Of a stretch of 5,075 nt of DNA, positions 4,599-5,075 are shown piece by piece. Source of the stretch: WLMZ01 sp037139095 (lineage in GTDB: Bacteria > Actinomycetota > Acidimicrobiia > Acidimicrobiales > Ilumatobacteraceae); contig JBAXHD010000092.1 of assembly GCA_037139095.1 (NCBI GenBank), forward strand, positions 1 to 5,075, read 5' to 3'. The notes beneath the pieces are model-generated. The model searched no databases, was not told the DNA's origin, and was given only the letters and a program-made list of their open reading frames with translations. The position numbers and the translations under genes are program-made. Numbering within the stretch: position 1 is the stretch's first letter; each line of letters opens with the position of its first letter.

Positions 4599-5075
4599 AT
4601 GAAGCGCTCCGCTGCACAGTCACGCCACCTTGTTGCCCGACTGGCGGTGACGACCCTGCTGGCTTCCAGCGCAGTGATGCTCACGGCCAATGCGGCCACG
4701 TTGCCAGCGTTAGCCAACGGTGGGCCAACGTGTTCGCGCGGCTTTTATCAAGTGTCTGCGAATCACTTCTACAGGTTCGACCCGGCCAGTAGCGGCTACA
4801 CCGCGGTCGGGTCGGCAACGATTGCGACGGGCAATCTCAACGCCATTGGCTATCGCGCGCAAGACAATTCGATCTATGGCGTGGTGAGCACGGTCGCCAC
4901 ATTGAGCGAGTTGTACCGAATCGACAGTGCCGGCGCCTATACCGATATGGGGGCGATCACTCCACCCGTGTATCAACCCCAAGGTGGCGACTTCACCCGA
5001 ACCGGACACCTGTTGGTGTACACCGCTGCAGATAGCTGGTTCGACATCAACGTCGACACGTTGGTTGCGACGCCG
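4599..5075 (+). CDS. Secreted DUF6923-like repeat protein, N-terminal part (3' end beyond the right edge)
   Basis: 159 residues are open from ATG 4599 to the window edge. The N-terminus is a classical Sec signal peptide: the basic MKRSAAQSRHLVAR, a hydrophobic stretch LAVTTLLASSAVMLT (15-29), then small residues with plausible cleavage after A32 (ANA) or A39 (ALA). The mature part reads like a DUF6923-type beta-propeller-like domain: FYQVSANHFYRFDPASSGYTA (49-69), LNAIGYRAQDNSIYGV (80-95), ELYRIDSAGAYTDMG (104-118) and GGDFTRTGHLLVY (129-141). These correspond to the family's pattern of reading a value, 'Aln-Gly-Tyr-x-x-x-Asp-x-x-Ile-Tyr-Gly', 'Leu-Tyr-Arg-Ile-Asp' and 'Gly-Asp'. Such proteins are usually extracellular or cell-surface and often carry C-terminal sorting or adhesion domains, which would lie beyond the edge. 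A single Cys (C45) is visible, not in a lipobox. The signal peptide is secure, the domain assignment fairly likely, and the function unknown. Confidence 0.85.
   Translation, partial: MKRSAAQSRHLVARLAVTTLLASSAVMLTANAATLPALANGGPTCSRGFYQVSANHFYRFDPASSGYTAVGSATIATGNLNAIGYRAQDNSIYGVVSTVATLSELYRIDSAGAYTDMGAITPPVYQPQGGDFTRTGHLLVYTAADSWFDINVDTLVATP

Noticed and set aside
4710..5009. 99-residue minus-strand open frame opposite the secreted-protein gene
   Set aside because: The plus strand has a strong Shine-Dalgarno sequence, signal peptide and domain-like sequence; this is a shadow frame.

Overview
The window looks like chromosomal DNA from a high-GC actinobacterium, plausibly an Acidimicrobiia-type lineage. 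The DUF3097-type protein belongs to a family known essentially from Actinobacteria, the Fpg-like glycosylase resembles an actinobacterial subfamily, and two genes use GTG starts. The taxonomic placement is inference from protein character. There is no rRNA, tRNA, CRISPR array, insertion sequence or phage gene, and coding density is very high.

The window is built around a 38-base divergent intergenic region (2958-2995). Leftward from it runs a compact four-gene minus-strand set: a small SCP2-type lipid-binding protein (GTG 2957), an Fpg/Nei-family DNA glycosylase (GTG 2563), a DeoD-type purine nucleoside phosphorylase (ATG 1688), and the N-terminal third of a GH38 alpha-mannosidase (ATG 964) that runs off the left edge. 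Gaps are 4, 35 and 10 bases, so one transcript is likely. A good sigma70-like promoter (TTGGCA, 17 bases, TACCTT) points into this set, and its -10 lies 6 bases before the GTG of the first gene, which predicts a leaderless mRNA.

Rightward runs a two-gene plus-strand set: a 233-residue protein resembling the AttH/CrtC-like (DUF7064-type) lipocalin-like family, and a 277-residue DUF3097 protein with Toprim-like sequence signatures. They overlap by the four bases ATGA. A 71-base gap with a candidate hairpin at its left edge separates these from a third plus-strand gene, which has a strong ribosome binding site and a signal peptide. It encodes a secreted DUF6923-like repeat protein cut off by the right edge.

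Functionally this is a mixed housekeeping neighbourhood: base-lesion repair, purine salvage, glycan trimming and lipid binding, plus one conserved family of unknown function. I see no convincing undescribed defence or mobile system. The most interesting points are the compact divergent promoter with predicted leaderless starts, an Fpg homologue lacking several residues typical of 8-oxoguanine Fpg enzymes, and the coupling of the DUF3097 gene to a lipocalin-like gene.
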